Positions 1-6,408 of a stretch of DNA of 7,813 nt are shown here, piece by piece. Location of the stretch: positions 1 through 7,813 of the forward strand of contig CALNCF010000254.1 in assembly GCA_937875035.1 (NCBI GenBank), written 5' to 3'. The notes under the pieces were generated by a model. The model saw only the letters and a program-made list of their open reading frames with translations, was not told where the DNA came from and did not search any database. Source of the stretch: an uncultured Sphingobacteriaceae bacterium. GTDB lineage: Bacteria; Bacteroidota; Bacteroidia; Sphingobacteriales; Sphingobacteriaceae. Position 1 is the first letter of the stretch, and every line of letters begins with the position of its first letter. Both the position numbers and the translations under genes were made by a program.

Positions 1-1
1 G

Positions 2-895
2 TCGTACAGTGTAACCACCAATGTCAGCCTGAATTTCAATACCGGCCTGTATCACCAGCTGCCGGCCTATACGGTATTAGGCTATCGCGACAATACATCA
101 CGCCTGGTGAATAAGGATGTGCTCGATTATATTTCGGTGGCACAGTCGGTGTTCGGTGTGGAGTACAATACCCTGTCGAACCTGAAGTTTACTGTGGAAG
201 GCTTTTATAAGTGCTACGACCGTTACCCGATGATGCTTGTTTCCGGTGATACCATTCCCCTGGCGAATCTCGGTGGTGATTTTGGTGTGGTGGGAAATGA
301 TCCCGTTGCAGGTAAAACGCAGGGCAGAAGCTATGGTGTGGAATTTCTCGCGCAGCAAAAGCTGAATAAGGGTTTTTATGGAATTGTAGCGCTCACCTTT
401 GTGCGCAGCGAGTTCCGTGATAAGCATGGAAGCTATGTGCCTTCTGCCTGGGACAGCCGTTATATCATAAGCTTAACCGGCGGAAAGATCTTTAAACGAA
501 ACTGGGAAGCAGGAGCGAAGCTGAGAGCAGGCGGCGGTGCACCGTATACTCCGTACGATGTGGCGCAGTCGTCGCTGAAGGCCAGCTACGACCTGAACCC
601 GCAGGGCATAAAAGATTATGACCTGCTGAATACGCAGCGGCTGGGCGCGTTCTACCAGCTGGATATTCGCGTGGATAAAAAGTATAACTTTAAGAAAATT
701 AGCCTGAACGTATTTCTTGATGTACAGAACGTGACCGGGTTCCGGTTCAAAGGGCAATCCTTGCTGGTGCCCGAACGGGATGCGAACGGGAATGCGCAAA
801 CGGATCCGGGTGATGCGTCCAGGTACCAGATGAAATTCCTGGATAATTTCAGCGGCACACGCCTGCCGGCGATCGGGATCATTGTTGAATTATAA
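2..895 (+). CDS. TonB-dependent outer-membrane receptor, C-terminal part (5' end outside window)
   Basis: The frame is open from the first bases of the window to a TAA at 893-895, giving 297 residues with no start, so this is the C-terminal fragment of a longer gene. The GTG at 107 is internal, not a start. The residues show the alternating pattern of beta strands and turns seen in the barrel of Bacteroidota TonB-dependent receptors. Examples are GRSYGVEFLAQQKLNKGFYG, the stretch around AGGGAPYTPYD, and the near-terminal strands FYQLDIRVDKKYNF and LNVFLDVQNVTGF. The last residues, LPAIGIIVEL, form a plausible closing strand, although the usual terminal aromatic residue is replaced by Leu. Such receptors import large substrates (iron chelates, haem, cobalamin, glycans) across the outer membrane using TonB energy. 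The plug domain that would hint at the substrate is missing. The stop lies one base before hemH, which suggests co-transcription and, by inference only, an iron or haem substrate. Confidence 0.88.
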   Translation, partial: SYSVTTNVSLNFNTGLYHQLPAYTVLGYRDNTSRLVNKDVLDYISVAQSVFGVEYNTLSNLKFTVEGFYKCYDRYPMMLVSGDTIPLANLGGDFGVVGNDPVAGKTQGRSYGVEFLAQQKLNKGFYGIVALTFVRSEFRDKHGSYVPSAWDSRYIISLTGGKIFKRNWEAGAKLRAGGGAPYTPYDVAQSSLKASYDLNPQGIKDYDLLNTQRLGAFYQLDIRVDKKYNFKKISLNVFLDVQNVTGFRFKGQSLLVPERDANGNAQTDPGDASRYQMKFLDNFSGTRLPAIGIIVEL

Positions 896-896
896 G

Positions 897-1950
897 ATGA
901 GCAAAAAAGGAATATTACTCGTTAACTTGGGTACACCCGACAGTCCTTCGGTGAAGGATGTACGTAAATACCTGGATGAATTTTTAATGGATCCCCGGGT
1001 GATCGATATCAGTACGCTTGGGCGTACTTTGCTGGTGAAGGGAATTATTGTTCCTTTCCGCGGACCTAAATCAGCCAAAGCCTATCAGGCCTTATGGACC
1101 CCGCAGGGTTCCCCGCTGATGTACTACGGGATCCGGGTGCGCGACATGCTGAGAAAGCGGATGGCGGATGATTTTCAGGTAGAGCTGGCCATGCGTTACC
1201 AGAATCCTTCGATAGAAAGCGCGCTTGCGGCATTCAGGAAGAACGAGGTGTATGATATTAAGGTGATTCCCCTGTTTCCCCAGTATGCATCAGCGACCAC
1301 CGGTTCGGTGAACCAGAAAGTAATGGAGCTTGTTTCGCAGTGGCAGATCGTTCCAAAGGTCAGCTTTGTGAACAGCTATTACGATCATCCCCTGCTGATC
1401 GAAGCCTTTGCCAGCCAGGGGCGCAGGTACGTACCGGCAAACTACGATCATGTGCTGTTCAGCTTTCATGGCCTCCCCGTGCGGCCGCCCGGGGGCGACT
1501 GCGGCGCGGCGCCTCCCGGTGCGCCAGCTTCTGAAAGCCTATCCCGGCGGACACTGCCAGCAATCACCGGATTGCTGCTCCTCCATCAGCGATCAGAATA
1601 AATATTGTTACAGTGCGCAGTGCTATCAAACAGCGAAGCAGATCGCGGCGAAGCTGGAGCTCAGCCCGGAGCAGTATTCCATCTGCTTCCAGTCGAGGCT
1701 GGGCCGCGATCCCTGGATACAGCCCTATACTTCTGATGTGATTAAAAGACTAGCGGAAGAAGGAAAGAAAAATATCCTGGTGTTCTGCCCGGCATTCGTA
1801 GCCGATTGCCTCGAAACGATCATCGAGATCGGTGAAGAATACCAGGAAGAATTTCATTCATACGGAGGGGAGAAGGTACAGTTGGTAGCAGGCTTGAACG
1901 ATGAGCCCGAATGGCTGGATGCGCTCGAAAGCATAGCACGCTATTCCTGA
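897..1950 (+). pseudogene. hemH: Ferrochelatase HemH, reading frame broken by a 40-bp insertion
   Basis: Ferrochelatase inserts Fe2+ into protoporphyrin IX, the last step of protoporphyrin-dependent haem synthesis. The ATG at 897 begins MSKKGILLVNLGTPDSPS, the family's N-terminal motif; an in-frame TTG at 882 would add five residues that lie inside the upstream gene. The first part, up to FSFHGLPVR with the catalytic His191, reads in one frame that ends at a TGA at 1599-1601 (234 residues). The rest reads one base over, from about 1513 to TGA 1948-1950. It holds QSRLGRDPW and CPAFVADCLET, where Glu293 (repaired numbering) matches the conserved active-site Glu. Removing 40 bases at 1473-1512 restores an uninterrupted 337-residue protein of normal family length. 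A cysteine-rich stretch follows the join (C207, C213, C214, C224, C229), as in ferrochelatases with an internal [2Fe-2S] site. The family assignment is firm. Whether the break is real, an assembly error, or bypassed by frameshifting cannot be told here. Confidence 0.92.
1471..1524 (+). repeat. Imperfect direct repeat (1471-1484 and 1511-1524) bounding a GC-rich 40-bp insertion in hemH
   Basis: The 14-mers gcctccccgtgcgg (1471-1484) and gcctcccggtgcgc (1511-1524) match at 12 of 14 positions and start exactly 40 bases apart. Both encode Leu-Pro-Val-Arg in their respective frames, and the two mismatches fall at third codon positions. The 40-base unit contains only four A/T bases, far richer in GC than the surrounding gene. 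It contains a near-perfect inverted repeat, CGCCC at 1486-1490 against GGGCG at 1493-1497, and the palindrome GCGGCCGC at 1481-1488. Because 40 is not a multiple of three, the unit causes the hemH frameshift. Removing one unit gives a protein that matches the expected family sequence across the junction. Confidence 0.85.
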
Positions 1951-3182
1951 TCCGGAACAGCGATCTGTCGCAAAATGGTATCGGTTGCACCCTGTGATTC
2001 TTTCATATATTGATTGATGATGGCCGCGATCTCTGCATAGCGTTCGGGGTGTAGTTCCAGGGAATCCAGCGCCTCCCGGAGCTCGTCGCTGTGACGGATG
2101 CTCTTCGCACCACCCAATGCGATCAGGTCTTTCGCTTCCCTGAATTTCCCGTAACGGGGCCCGAAGAATATGGGTATACCCGATGCCGCAGCCTCTAAGG
2201 TATTGTGGATCCCTTTTCCGAAACCTCCGCCGATATAGGCCACGCGTGCGTACGCGTATAGCGAGAGCAGCATACCGATGTTGTCGATGATCAATACCTC
2301 CGCATCCTGCGTTCCCTTGGTCACTGCCTCCGAATAACGGATATGCTTTACAGATAACCGGCTTTCTATCTGTTGAAGATGAGCGGCTCCGATCTCATGC
2401 GCCGCAATGATCCAGCGAAAAGAGTATTGCTTTGAATTGATAAGCGGGGCAAGAATAGCCTCGTCTTCCGGCCAGGTGCTGCCTGCAATAAAGACAGGCT
2501 TCTCCGCTGCGAAATTTTCGATCAGGGGTAATGGCTTCGCGGCCTGCAGGTTTTCTAGCACCCGGTCGAAGCGCGTATCTCCGGTCAGCGTATAGTTATG
2601 TAAGCCTATTGAATCCAGCAGGGTAGCCGATGCGGTATCCTGCACAAAGAAATGAGTAACATTCCGCAGGATGCTGCGGTAAAATCTGCCGTAAGGCTTA
2701 AAGAATAATTGTTCTTTCCGGAAGATGGCAGAAACGATATACAGCGGGATGTTCCGACGGCCCAGCTCACGGAAGTAATAGTGCCAGAATTCGTACTTGG
2801 TAAAGAAGACGATCTCTGGTGAGATGGCCGCGACAAAATCACGTGCATTGCCGGAAGTATCTGCCGGGAGATAAAAAACATAATCGGCCAGGGGGTAGTC
2901 TTTCCGGACCTCGTATCCCGAAGGAGAAAAAAAGGTGACGACGATCCTGAATGCCGGGTTCTTCCTGCGGAAGGCTTCGAGCACGGGCCTGCCCTGCTCA
3001 AACTCGCCTAAAGACGCGAAATGGAACCAGGCTCTCTGTTCATGAGGCTTGAGCTGCGCGGCAAGCAGGGCTCTCCAGTTTTTCCGTCCGCGGATCCACC
3101 TTGCAGCCTTTCGGTTAAAGGGAGAAGCCAGCAGGATGAACAGCTGGTACAACCGGATGCCGACAGCATAGAGAAATCGCAT
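1941..3182 (-). CDS. waaA: 3-deoxy-D-manno-octulosonate (Kdo) transferase
   Basis: WaaA (KdtA) moves Kdo from CMP-Kdo to the lipid IVA precursor of lipid A at the cytoplasmic face of the inner membrane; it belongs to glycosyltransferase family 30. The 413-residue length is typical. An N-terminal hydrophobic stretch at residues 3-21 (FLYAVGIRLYQLFILLASP) serves as the membrane anchor. WFHFASLGEFEQGRPV follows, with the catalytic-type Glu60. TKYEFW around residues 128-133 (Glu131) matches the second conserved acidic site. The C-terminal GT-B half has GSTWPEDE and GGGFGKGIHNTLEAAASGIP, the nucleotide-binding region. The start codon shares one base with the stop of the upstream gene (TAATG, 3180-3184), so translation is probably coupled. 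Its 3' end overlaps the convergent hemH by 10 bp. The number of Kdo residues it adds cannot be read from the sequence. Confidence 0.96.
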   Translation of the reverse strand: MRFLYAVGIRLYQLFILLASPFNRKAARWIRGRKNWRALLAAQLKPHEQRAWFHFASLGEFEQGRPVLEAFRRKNPAFRIVVTFFSPSGYEVRKDYPLADYVFYLPADTSGNARDFVAAISPEIVFFTKYEFWHYYFRELGRRNIPLYIVSAIFRKEQLFFKPYGRFYRSILRNVTHFFVQDTASATLLDSIGLHNYTLTGDTRFDRVLENLQAAKPLPLIENFAAEKPVFIAGSTWPEDEAILAPLINSKQYSFRWIIAAHEIGAAHLQQIESRLSVKHIRYSEAVTKGTQDAEVLIIDNIGMLLSLYAYARVAYIGGGFGKGIHNTLEAAASGIPIFFGPRYGKFREAKDLIALGGAKSIRHSDELREALDSLELHPERYAEIAAIINQYMKESQGATDTILRQIAVPDQE

Positions 3183-3940
3183 TAATTGTAGTAAAACTCT
3201 TTTGGAACTCTTTTATACAGCGGGAACATAAAGCCTACGCGGATCCCCGACAGGTAATCCCTGCGTTTCTGCGTGTCTTTCGTCATGGTGTCGAAGTTAA
3301 AGTCACGACGGCTTTGGGTGAAGCCCTGGTTGAATTCCGCACCGATATAAAAATTAAGCAGGCGTTTATTATCCAGGTGCATGTAGCCAATGAACTCCTG
3401 CATGGCAAAGCCATTGGTAAGCCGGTCGTACCCTTTCCGGTATTCGGCGCTTAGCTGCGGAACATCATTCCCGATAGTCTCGATGCGCACCTTATGCTGG
3501 ATGAATCCACCGCCGACCGTTACCAGTATGCCCGAGTTTTTATTCGGCCCTAATACCGGGAACATCTTGCCTATTTTCGCGTAGGATGTAAAGCCGCGTT
3601 CGTATAAGCGCACATCCGCGTATTGTCCGTGCTGGTTAATGATATACCCTTTCTCGGTAGCCAGTCCGGCGAGGATGCTTTCCTCGCGGATATTATTCCC
3701 GAAAATATAGCTGAATTCAGCCCCGATCACGAAATTATTCTTAAACTTATGCATCCAGTCGAGTCCCGCCCCTGAGCTGATCCCGAAACGGTCAGCCATG
3801 TCTGCTCCCGGGTTCATCAGCTTATAATGCGCGGATATAATGGATACAGACAGAACGCTGTCTTTTACATTGATCTGGGCCAGCGACTGAAAGGAAAGAA
3901 AACAGAGGAAAGACAGTGTGAAAATCAGTTTTTTGTGCAT
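3182..3940 (-). CDS. Exported, probably outer-membrane beta-barrel protein of unknown function
   Basis: I do not recognise a named family. The 252-residue product starts with a clear Sec signal peptide: Lys-Lys at residues 3-4, a hydrophobic core LIFTLSFLCFLSF, and a likely signal peptidase I site after SLA (residue 21). The mature part has amphipathic, aromatic-rich segments typical of small barrels, such as NNFVIGAEFSYIFGNN, SGILVTVGGGFIQHKV, LLNFYIGAEFNQGF and YLSGIRVGFMFPLY, separated by charged, polar loops. No lipobox, catalytic triad or known enzyme motif is visible. The length would suit an 8- to 10-strand barrel. It is the first gene of a two-gene minus-strand unit with waaA; the stop and start share a base, so it may have an envelope or lipopolysaccharide-related role, but this is inference from position only. 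The ATG at 3938-3940 is chosen because it begins the signal peptide; no good Shine-Dalgarno precedes it. Confidence 0.85.
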   Translation of the reverse strand: MHKKLIFTLSFLCFLSFQSLAQINVKDSVLSVSIISAHYKLMNPGADMADRFGISSGAGLDWMHKFKNNFVIGAEFSYIFGNNIREESILAGLATEKGYIINQHGQYADVRLYERGFTSYAKIGKMFPVLGPNKNSGILVTVGGGFIQHKVRIETIGNDVPQLSAEYRKGYDRLTNGFAMQEFIGYMHLDNKRLLNFYIGAEFNQGFTQSRRDFNFDTMTKDTQKRRDYLSGIRVGFMFPLYKRVPKEFYYN

Positions 3941-4066
3941 TATGGGTAATCTTTATTATTCAGGGTAAACTCGGTCCCGGGATAATTTATTGTAAAGCTA
4001 AATATTTATATTCGCCCACAAAATAAAGTTAAGAAACGTTAATTTCAGTCAATAACCTGTAAAAAT
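3941..4066. promoter_or_regulatory. Divergent intergenic region between the waaA unit and the ugd operon
   Basis: This 126-bp AT-rich gap is the only sizeable non-coding stretch in the window, and it separates two divergently transcribed units, so promoters for both are expected here. Besides the minus-strand candidate, a plus-strand -7-like octamer TATATTCG lies at 4007-4014, about 50 bases before the ugd ATG. The nearest upstream TTG (3990-3992) is only 14 bases away, shorter than usual, so I cannot name a convincing ugd promoter. The bases just before ugd are A-rich (4061-4065) with no Shine-Dalgarno, which is common in this phylum. I see no operator-like palindrome or riboswitch. Confidence 0.45.
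3993..4022 (-). promoter_or_regulatory. Candidate Bacteroidota-type promoter for the barrel protein-waaA unit
   Basis: Read on the minus strand, TTTG (4022-4019) is followed after 18 bases by TAGCTTTA (4000-3993). This is close to the TTTG / TAnnTTTG pattern of the primary sigma factor in Bacteroidota, with a single mismatch at the last base of the -7 element. Transcription would begin a few bases beyond 3993, leaving a leader of roughly 45-50 nt before the ATG at 3940. The match is by eye in an AT-rich stretch, so chance is possible. Confidence 0.4.
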
Positions 4067-5383
4067 ATGAAAATTACTGTCGTTGGAACCGGCTATGTTG
4101 GGTTGGTGACCGGAACCTGCTTCGCCGAAGTAGGCATAGACGTTACCTGTGTGGATATTAATACGCAAAAGATTGAAGGTCTGAAGAAGGGTGTGATGCC
4201 AATATATGAGCCTGGCCTGGAAGAGATGGTGCTGAGGAACTATGAAAAAGGGAAGCTGAATTTCTCTACAGATCTTGCCGAAGCCATTAAGGGTTGCGAT
4301 GTTGCCTTTATTGCTGTAGGTACGCCTCCGGGCGAAGACGGAAGCGCCGATCTTCAATATGTAATAGGAGTGGCCCGCGAGATCGGCCGGTCGATGACCG
4401 AATACGGTGTGATCGTGACCAAGAGCACCGTGCCGGTAGGCACCGCCGAAAAAGTAAAGGCGGCTGTACAGGAAGAGCTGGATAAGCGTGGTTCGAACCT
4501 TGATTTTGACGTGGCCTCGAACCCTGAATTTTTGAAAGAAGGCGCTGCTATCGACGATTTCCTGAAACCTGACCGTATCGTGGTGGGTGTGGAGTCGGAA
4601 CGTGCAGAAGAGATCATGCGTAAATTATATAAGCCCTTCCTGCTGAACGGGCACCCGATCATCTTTATGGATATTCCTTCATCGGAGATGACCAAGTACG
4701 CGGCGAATGCCATGCTGGCTACCAAGATCAGCTTCATGAATGATGTAGCGAACCTGTGCGAGATCATGGGTGCTGATGTGAACATGGTAAGAAAGGGGAT
4801 CGGAAGCGATGCGCGTATCGGGAATAAATTCATCTACCCGGGTATCGGTTACGGTGGATCCTGCTTCCCGAAGGATGTAAAAGCGCTCATTAAAACAGCA
4901 TCGGAAAACGGTTATGAGATGAATGTGCTGAAAGCGGTGGAAGTAGTGAACGAAAACCAGAAATCCGTTCTGTTCGATAAGGTGCAGAAACATTTTTCAG
5001 GAGATCTGAAAGGAAAGAATTTCGCGGTTTGGGGCTTGTCTTTTAAACCGAAAACTGATGATATGCGTGAAGCGCCTTCACTGGTTATTATCGAAAAGCT
5101 GTTGTCCGAAGGAGCATCGGTAAGAGCATACGACCCGGTAGCCATGGAAGAGGCGAAGCACAGCCTGGGCGATCGTATTACCTATGTAAAAAAACAGGAT
5201 GATGCGCTGGATGGCGCAGATGCATTACTGCTTCTGACAGAGTGGCCGGAGTTCCGGGCGCCGGATTTCGAAGATGTGGCTTCCCGCTTAAAGCAGAAAG
5301 TGGTATTCGACGGTCGTAATATTTATGAAGGTGGAGAGCTAAGAGCATTAGGATTTACCTATTATGGTATTGGTACAAAGTAA
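4067..5383 (+). CDS. ugd: UDP-glucose 6-dehydrogenase
   Basis: Ugd oxidises UDP-glucose twice with NAD+ to give UDP-glucuronate in the cytoplasm. At 438 residues it has the normal length. The N-terminal Rossmann motif is GTGYVG (Gly7, Gly9, Gly12). NPEFLKEGAAIDDF at residues 152-165 includes the conserved Glu154 and Glu158. Lys220 and Asn225 lie in the central helix (ATKISFMN), and GYGGSCFPKD carries the catalytic nucleophile Cys266 with Lys269 and Asp270. The C-terminal domain contains FAVWGLSFKPKTDDMREAP, which binds the UDP part. GDP-mannose dehydrogenase is the main alternative in this superfamily, but the motif set and the adjoining UDP-glucuronate decarboxylase favour Ugd. It is the first gene of the plus-strand sugar-nucleotide cluster, 50 bp before uxs, and its product is the substrate of that next enzyme. 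Confidence 0.96.
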   Translation: MKITVVGTGYVGLVTGTCFAEVGIDVTCVDINTQKIEGLKKGVMPIYEPGLEEMVLRNYEKGKLNFSTDLAEAIKGCDVAFIAVGTPPGEDGSADLQYVIGVAREIGRSMTEYGVIVTKSTVPVGTAEKVKAAVQEELDKRGSNLDFDVASNPEFLKEGAAIDDFLKPDRIVVGVESERAEEIMRKLYKPFLLNGHPIIFMDIPSSEMTKYAANAMLATKISFMNDVANLCEIMGADVNMVRKGIGSDARIGNKFIYPGIGYGGSCFPKDVKALIKTASENGYEMNVLKAVEVVNENQKSVLFDKVQKHFSGDLKGKNFAVWGLSFKPKTDDMREAPSLVIIEKLLSEGASVRAYDPVAMEEAKHSLGDRITYVKKQDDALDGADALLLLTEWPEFRAPDFEDVASRLKQKVVFDGRNIYEGGELRALGFTYYGIGTK

Positions 5384-5433
5384 AAACGGAAGCCCACGGG
5401 TATTTCCTGTTCTCACTGTTTAACGATAAAGAA

Positions 5434-6408
5434 ATGAAAAGAGTTTTAATCACCGGGGCGGCCGGTTTCCTGGGATCACACTTGTGCGATCGTTTTATTA
5501 AGGAAGGATATCATGTGATAGGTATGGATAACCTGATTACCGGTGATCTGAAAAATATTGAGCATCTTTTCAAGCTGGAGCATTTTGAGTTTTATCATCA
5601 TGATGTTTCCAAGTTTGTGCATGTTCCGGGGCACCTGGATTATATCCTGCATTTCGCATCCCCGGCCAGCCCGATCGATTACCTGAAGATCCCGATCCAG
5701 ACCCTGAAAGTAGGATCTTTGGGTACGCATAACCTGCTCGGACTTGCCAAGGCGAAGAATGCGCGTATGCTGATCGCTTCTACATCCGAAGTATACGGCG
5801 ACCCGACCGTACACCCGCAAACGGAAGATTACTGGGGTAATGTGAACCCTGTAGGTCCGCGCGGTGTGTACGATGAAGCCAAACGTTTCCAGGAAGCCAT
5901 GACCATGGCATATCATACCTTCCATGGGCTCGAAACCCGGATCATCCGTATTTTTAATACCTATGGTCCGCGTATGCGGCTGAACGACGGACGTGTGCTG
6001 CCAACCTTTATCGGGCAGGCATTGAGAGGAGAAGACCTCACTGCCTTCGGCGATGGAACACAAACCCGTTCATTCTGCTATGTCGATGACCTGGTAGAGG
6101 GTATTTACCGTTTGCTGCTGAGCGATTACGCGTACCCGGTGAACATTGGTAATCCCGATGAAATTACGATCCGTGAATTCGCGGAAGAGATCCTGAAGCT
6201 GACCGGCGCGAACCAGCAGGTGATCTTTAAGCCGCTACCTGTTGATGATCCCAAGCAACGCCGCCCGGATATTACCAAGGCAAAGGAGCTGTTGGGCTGG
6301 GAGCCGAAAGTGTCGCGCGCCGAAGGATTAAAAAGAACATACGAGTATTTCCGGTCTTTGTCGGAAAGAGACCTGAGGCCGAAAGACTTCGATCATTACA
6401 ATAAATAA
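5434..6408 (+). CDS. uxs: UDP-glucuronate decarboxylase (UDP-xylose synthase)
   Basis: This 324-residue extended short-chain dehydrogenase/reductase converts UDP-glucuronate to UDP-xylose, with bound NAD+ acting through a 4-keto intermediate. The NAD-binding motif GAAGFLGSH sits at residues 8-16. The STSEVYGDP motif gives Thr117 and Glu119, and YDEAKR gives the catalytic Tyr146 and Lys150. The Glu after the Ser, together with HFASPASPIDY near residue 73 and RSFCYVDDLV, is characteristic of the UXS branch rather than of RmlB or GalE. QRRPDITKAK near the C-terminus holds a conserved substrate-contact Arg. There is no N-terminal membrane anchor like those of animal Golgi enzymes. It lies 50 bp after ugd, the source of its substrate, and its TAA overlaps the galE ATG by one base (TAATG). 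The purine-rich taaagaa just before the ATG is at best a weak ribosome site. Confidence 0.95.
   Translation: MKRVLITGAAGFLGSHLCDRFIKEGYHVIGMDNLITGDLKNIEHLFKLEHFEFYHHDVSKFVHVPGHLDYILHFASPASPIDYLKIPIQTLKVGSLGTHNLLGLAKAKNARMLIASTSEVYGDPTVHPQTEDYWGNVNPVGPRGVYDEAKRFQEAMTMAYHTFHGLETRIIRIFNTYGPRMRLNDGRVLPTFIGQALRGEDLTAFGDGTQTRSFCYVDDLVEGIYRLLLSDYAYPVNIGNPDEITIREFAEEILKLTGANQQVIFKPLPVDDPKQRRPDITKAKELLGWEPKVSRAEGLKRTYEYFRSLSERDLRPKDFDHYNK

Noticed and set aside
98..882. Minus-strand open frames across the receptor gene
   Set aside because: They lie opposite a clear receptor barrel coding frame, have no recognisable domain and no start signals; they are shadows of the real gene.
1408..1601. Programmed +1 ribosomal frameshift in hemH
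   Set aside because: A +1 shift would connect the two frames, but no known slippery site or stop-codon stimulator sits at the junction, ferrochelatases are not known to use one, and the 40-base repeat structure explains the break by itself. Not fully excluded.
2242..2258. Repeated ACGCGT palindromes
   Set aside because: They fall inside waaA and are explained by its Ala/Arg/Tyr codons; two short copies in coding sequence are not evidence of a site.
3182..3940. Naming the exported protein as a lipid A deacylase or palmitoyltransferase
   Set aside because: The waaA neighbour makes this tempting, but I see no catalytic motif of LpxR, PagL or PagP and the length does not point to any of them.
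5384..5433. Possible hairpin/terminator between ugd and uxs (GGAA 5388-5391 with TTCC 5404-5407, inner CC/GG pairs)
   Set aside because: The stem is short and interrupted, there is no T tract after it, and the two enzymes act in sequence, so termination here is not supported.
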